Of a stretch of 64,000 bases of DNA, positions 61,697 to 64,000 are shown one piece after another. The notes beneath the pieces were generated by a model, which saw only the letters and a program-made list of their open reading frames with translations, searched no databases and was not told the origin of the DNA. Each line of letters begins with the position of its first letter. Position 1 is the first letter of the stretch. Origin of the DNA: an uncultured Coprococcus sp. (GTDB lineage Bacteria; Bacillota; Clostridia; Lachnospirales; Lachnospiraceae); contig CAKQIY010000009.1 in assembly GCA_934247115.1 (NCBI GenBank), positions 7,393 through 71,392 on the forward strand. The letters run 5' to 3'. A program made the position numbers and the translations under genes.

Positions 61697-62983
61697 ATGA
61701 AGCTTTTAGAGAGAAAGAAAAAAGAGAACAAAGAACAAAATGAAAAAAATAGTGGAACTGTCAAGGCCATATGGACAGAGATGGCAGACGATATGGATAA
61801 AGATGATGCGTCTGAAAAAAATGAAAATGTTATAGAAGTTAAGCGTACCATGGGAAAAAAGGGAAAGGTCATCGTTGCGTGTGCAGTACTGCTGATGGTT
61901 GTGGGTATGGCTACTGCCGTGTATAAATACAACACGATCAAGACCTATAAGGGATATGATGTTGTATCTTCAGTCGAGACGTCTGGAGACAATATAGCGG
62001 ACTATGTTGTATTTGCAGGCAATATGCTAAAGGTCACAAAGGATGGTGCATCATATATAGATGAAAAGGGCACCACAAAATGGGATGTGAGTTATGCGAT
62101 GAAGATGCCTCGGGCTGAAGTGTGTGGCAGCTATGCGGTGGTTGCAGATATGAACGGAAAAGATGTGTATGTATTTAACACGGATGGAGAAGTGAGCAGA
62201 CAGACAATGAATTATGATATATCCAATGTTGATATAGCCGAGCAGGGGGTATACAGTTTGGTGCTTACAGGCGAGGATGGCAACAGAATATGCTGTTATG
62301 ACAAGGATAGTTCCACAATATATGAGCTCAAGACATCAATTGAGCAGAATGGTTATCCGATGGATATTGATATATCCAATGACGGACAGAAGCTGGTGGC
62401 AAGTTATATGCGTGTGAAGGGGACGAAGATAGAGACGGTTCTGGCAATGTATAACTTTGGCTCGGTGGGACAGAATGAGAATGCGGACAGGCTTATGGGA
62501 AGTTATGAGGTAGGGGACTCTGTGTATCCTACGGTCAAGTTCATTGATAATGATACGATAGCCTGCTTTGGGAACAATGATATAAGAACCTATTCAATGA
62601 GTGAGAAGCCTTCTGAGAAGGCAGTGATCGATCTGCAGAACAGGGAGATGCAGGGGATATTCTACAATTCATCGTATGTAGGTTATATTGCGCTGGCTGA
62701 ATCGGGATCGGGTTCGAAGTACAAGGTCTACATATATGGCAGCAATGGTAATTTGAAGGCGTCCGCGGATTATTCTGGTGGATATGATAAGATATACGCC
62801 ACAGAAAACGAGGTTATAGTAGTTGGGGATATGGATTGTGGCGTGCTCAGATTCAATGGAAGCACAAAATTTAATTATTCCTTTAAAAAGAATCTGGTCA
62901 ATATAGTTCCGGATTCCAATAAGGAGGAATACATAGTTATATTTGAAAATGAGACACAGACGATAATTTTGAAGAATAATTAG
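61697..62983 (+). CDS. DUF5711 family membrane protein
   Basis: A 428-residue protein with a charged cytoplasmic front (KLLERKKKENKEQNEK), one TM helix near residues 54-73 (VACAVLLMVVGMATAVYKY), and an external beta-propeller-like domain of about 330 residues (DYVVFAGNMLKVTKDGASYI, then repeated strands). DUF5711 is typical of Lachnospiraceae. Start chosen by promoter position; ATG at 61664 is the alternative. It precedes cvpA-like and follows the LysM protein, suggesting an envelope cluster. Confidence 0.8.
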   Translation: MKLLERKKKENKEQNEKNSGTVKAIWTEMADDMDKDDASEKNENVIEVKRTMGKKGKVIVACAVLLMVVGMATAVYKYNTIKTYKGYDVVSSVETSGDNIADYVVFAGNMLKVTKDGASYIDEKGTTKWDVSYAMKMPRAEVCGSYAVVADMNGKDVYVFNTDGEVSRQTMNYDISNVDIAEQGVYSLVLTGEDGNRICCYDKDSSTIYELKTSIEQNGYPMDIDISNDGQKLVASYMRVKGTKIETVLAMYNFGSVGQNENADRLMGSYEVGDSVYPTVKFIDNDTIACFGNNDIRTYSMSEKPSEKAVIDLQNREMQGIFYNSSYVGYIALAESGSGSKYKVYIYGSNGNLKASADYSGGYDKIYATENEVIVVGDMDCGVLRFNGSTKFNYSFKKNLVNIVPDSNKEEYIVIFENETQTIILKNN

Positions 62984-63005
62984 ATATGGAAGGAGCTGCG
63001 TAAGA

Positions 63006-63701
63006 ATGAATCTCATGCTGCTTGCATGTGCTGCTATACTATTGTTGTGCGGATTGATAGGCTACAAAAGAGGACTTATCAAGAGCGCAGTGAGTGCGGT
63101 GGGGATAGTGGGGGCTATACTGATCGCCAACCTTATAAATCCATATGTCAAGACTGTATTGTGTGAGCATACTCAGGTCAGGGAGATTGTCAGACAGAAG
63201 ATAGAGGAGAATCTCAATACTAATTTTGAACAGAAAATGGATTCTGTGTATGAAAAGGAGGACTATCTTGAACAGACTGATCTTCCGGAGATAGTAAAAA
63301 ACTATATAAGAAGCAATGCTGACATAAACAAAAAGCAGGTTGATCTGAGTGGTTATATCAATTCAATTACGGACTATCTGACAGATATGGTCATGAATGG
63401 TATATCGTACGTGACCACGGCTGCAGTTCTGCTTCTGATTGTGATTATCGCTCTTGCTTTATCGGAGATATTATCAGGGGTTCCTATAGTTGGGGGGCTT
63501 GATAAGGCGGGAGGCCTTATATTTGGTTTAGTTCAGGCGTTTGTGATCATATGGCTGTTAATGCTGGCGGTGACGTTTATGTCAGCATTTGACTGGGGGG
63601 CACAGATGATGGACATGATTCAGAAAAGTGATGTTCTGAGTAGTCTGTATAATAAAAACATTTTTCTGAAAATAGTTATTGACATATTGGGAGATATTTA
63701 G
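63006..63701 (+). CDS. CvpA family membrane protein
   Basis: A 231-residue protein with four helices and the CvpA pattern: LLACAAILLLCGLIGYKRGLI at the start, an extracytoplasmic segment, and the end LDKAGGLIFGLVQAFVIIWL. CvpA proteins are linked to envelope functions and colicin V export in E. coli; the role here is unknown. GGAAGGAG lies upstream. It ends 95 bases before the first rRNA promoter. Confidence 0.88.
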   Translation: MNLMLLACAAILLLCGLIGYKRGLIKSAVSAVGIVGAILIANLINPYVKTVLCEHTQVREIVRQKIEENLNTNFEQKMDSVYEKEDYLEQTDLPEIVKNYIRSNADINKKQVDLSGYINSITDYLTDMVMNGISYVTTAAVLLLIVIIALALSEILSGVPIVGGLDKAGGLIFGLVQAFVIIWLLMLAVTFMSAFDWGAQMMDMIQKSDVLSSLYNKNIFLKIVIDILGDI

Positions 63702-63711
63702 TATAGTTTCA

Positions 63712-63757
63712 CTTGCTGGTTGTGACCGGCACAAGTTAACATCGATTTTATTCTTCT
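63712..63757 (+). terminator. Probable terminator after the CvpA gene
   Basis: GCTGGT pairs with ACCGGC and ACTTG with CAAGT around it with small bulges, followed by T-rich sequence. Confidence 0.5.
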
Positions 63758-63795
63758 GTCACTGGGATATGATGACAAAGAAAATAAAAAAGTTG

Positions 63796-63824
63796 TTGAC
63801 ATATACACTTCGGTGTGGTAATAT
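63796..63824 (+). promoter_or_regulatory. rRNA-type promoter P1
   Basis: TTGACA (63796-63801), 17-base spacer, TAATAT (63819-63824). First of two near-repeat promoters, each preceded by AAAAAAGTTG and followed by AGAAGTTGTCG. Confidence 0.85.
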
Positions 63825-63893
63825 TTAGAAGTTGTCGCCGAAGAGGTCAGACATCAGCAACTGAAAAGATCTTGAAAAAAGATAAAAAAGTTG

Positions 63894-63922
63894 TTGACAA
63901 AGAACTTCAGATGTGATAACAT
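63894..63922 (+). promoter_or_regulatory. rRNA-type promoter P2
   Basis: TTGACA (63894-63899), 17-base spacer, TAACAT (63917-63922). Repeats the P1 setting 98 bases later. The gene start lies beyond the window; the 16S rRNA is the likely product. Confidence 0.85.
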
Positions 63923-63924
63923 AT

Positions 63925-64000
63925 AGAAGTTGTCGCTGAGAGGCGAGAACACAAAGAACCTTGAAAAATTAACAACATGACAACCCTGAAATTCCAAACA
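63925..64000 (+). other. 5' leader of a presumed rRNA operon
   Basis: After P2 comes GTCGCTGAGAGGCGAGAAC, then ACCTTGAAAAATTAACAACA, the usual phrase before 16S rRNA in Lachnospiraceae genomes. No 16S sequence is yet visible. Confidence 0.7.

Noticed and set aside
1..64000. CRISPR arrays, insertion sequences, prophage or integrase genes
   Set aside because: No repeat-spacer pattern and no transposase or phage-like protein seen.

Overview
The window looks like chromosomal DNA of a spore-forming Lachnospiraceae bacterium (Clostridia; a Coprococcus/Roseburia/Eubacterium-like gut anaerobe). The reasons are consistent GGAGG-type ribosome binding sites, AGA/ATA-rich codon use at moderate G+C, a cotJA-cotJB-cotJC spore coat operon, the spore protein YyaC, a T-box leader in front of leuA, an anaerobic indolepyruvate:ferredoxin oxidoreductase, and the two-promoter leader typical of an rRNA operon at the right edge. 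Genus cannot be fixed from sequence alone. I see no insertion sequence, prophage, integrase, CRISPR array or restriction system: this is mostly core genome with a few accessory spots.

Layout. 0-8 kb: a cut-off gene end, a flippase-like membrane protein, an NSS sodium symporter, a family 6 uracil/hypoxanthine DNA glycosylase, uppP, a ROK sugar kinase and a 12-TM membrane protein fused to a LuxR helix-turn-helix. 8-15.5 kb: a secreted repeat protein, a glycerate kinase with an internal tandem repeat, an AT-rich orphan gene, an HD hydrolase/anion permease pair, a decayed flavin reductase and ilvE. 15.7-20.5 kb: a lone FeoA-like protein, then a strongly folded ~200-nt RNA element directly in front of a heterodimeric ABC exporter. 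20.6-28.8 kb: a MetE-like methyltransferase with a MET-box, an MFS transporter, sstT, an amidohydrolase and hypothetical proteins. 28.9-34.2 kb: tRNA-Arg, a small alarmone synthetase, and a sigma factor / membrane protein / VWA lipoprotein cluster whose last gene has its ribosome binding site inside a long hairpin. 34.2-40 kb: iorAB, a diguanylate cyclase, a cell-wall amidase, an amidohydrolase and tRNA-Gln. 40-49.5 kb: acyl-ACP thioesterase, CvfB, RidA, a CPBP protease, a SmtB-like zinc sensor with its own operator, a HAD phosphatase, pyrG, a catalytically degenerate SbcD-like protein and an EamA exporter. 49.6-60.2 kb: cotJABC, tex, an alarmone-hydrolase-like HD protein, a histidine phosphatase, ung, T-box-leuA, a CBS protein, a coiled-coil membrane protein and yyaC. 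60.3-64 kb: an MPN-like/LysM membrane protein, a DUF5711 protein, CvpA, then tandem rRNA-type promoters.

The items I consider most worth pursuing are the structured RNA before the ABC exporter (16158-16355), the pseudo-nuclease at 46766-48589, the RBS-masking hairpin in the sigma/VWA cluster (32279-32342), the MET-box/promoter architecture at 20596-20662, and the SmtB-type operator overlapping the start of transcription at 43744-43793. Sequence reading alone supports structures and families; functions of the orphan genes are not claimed.
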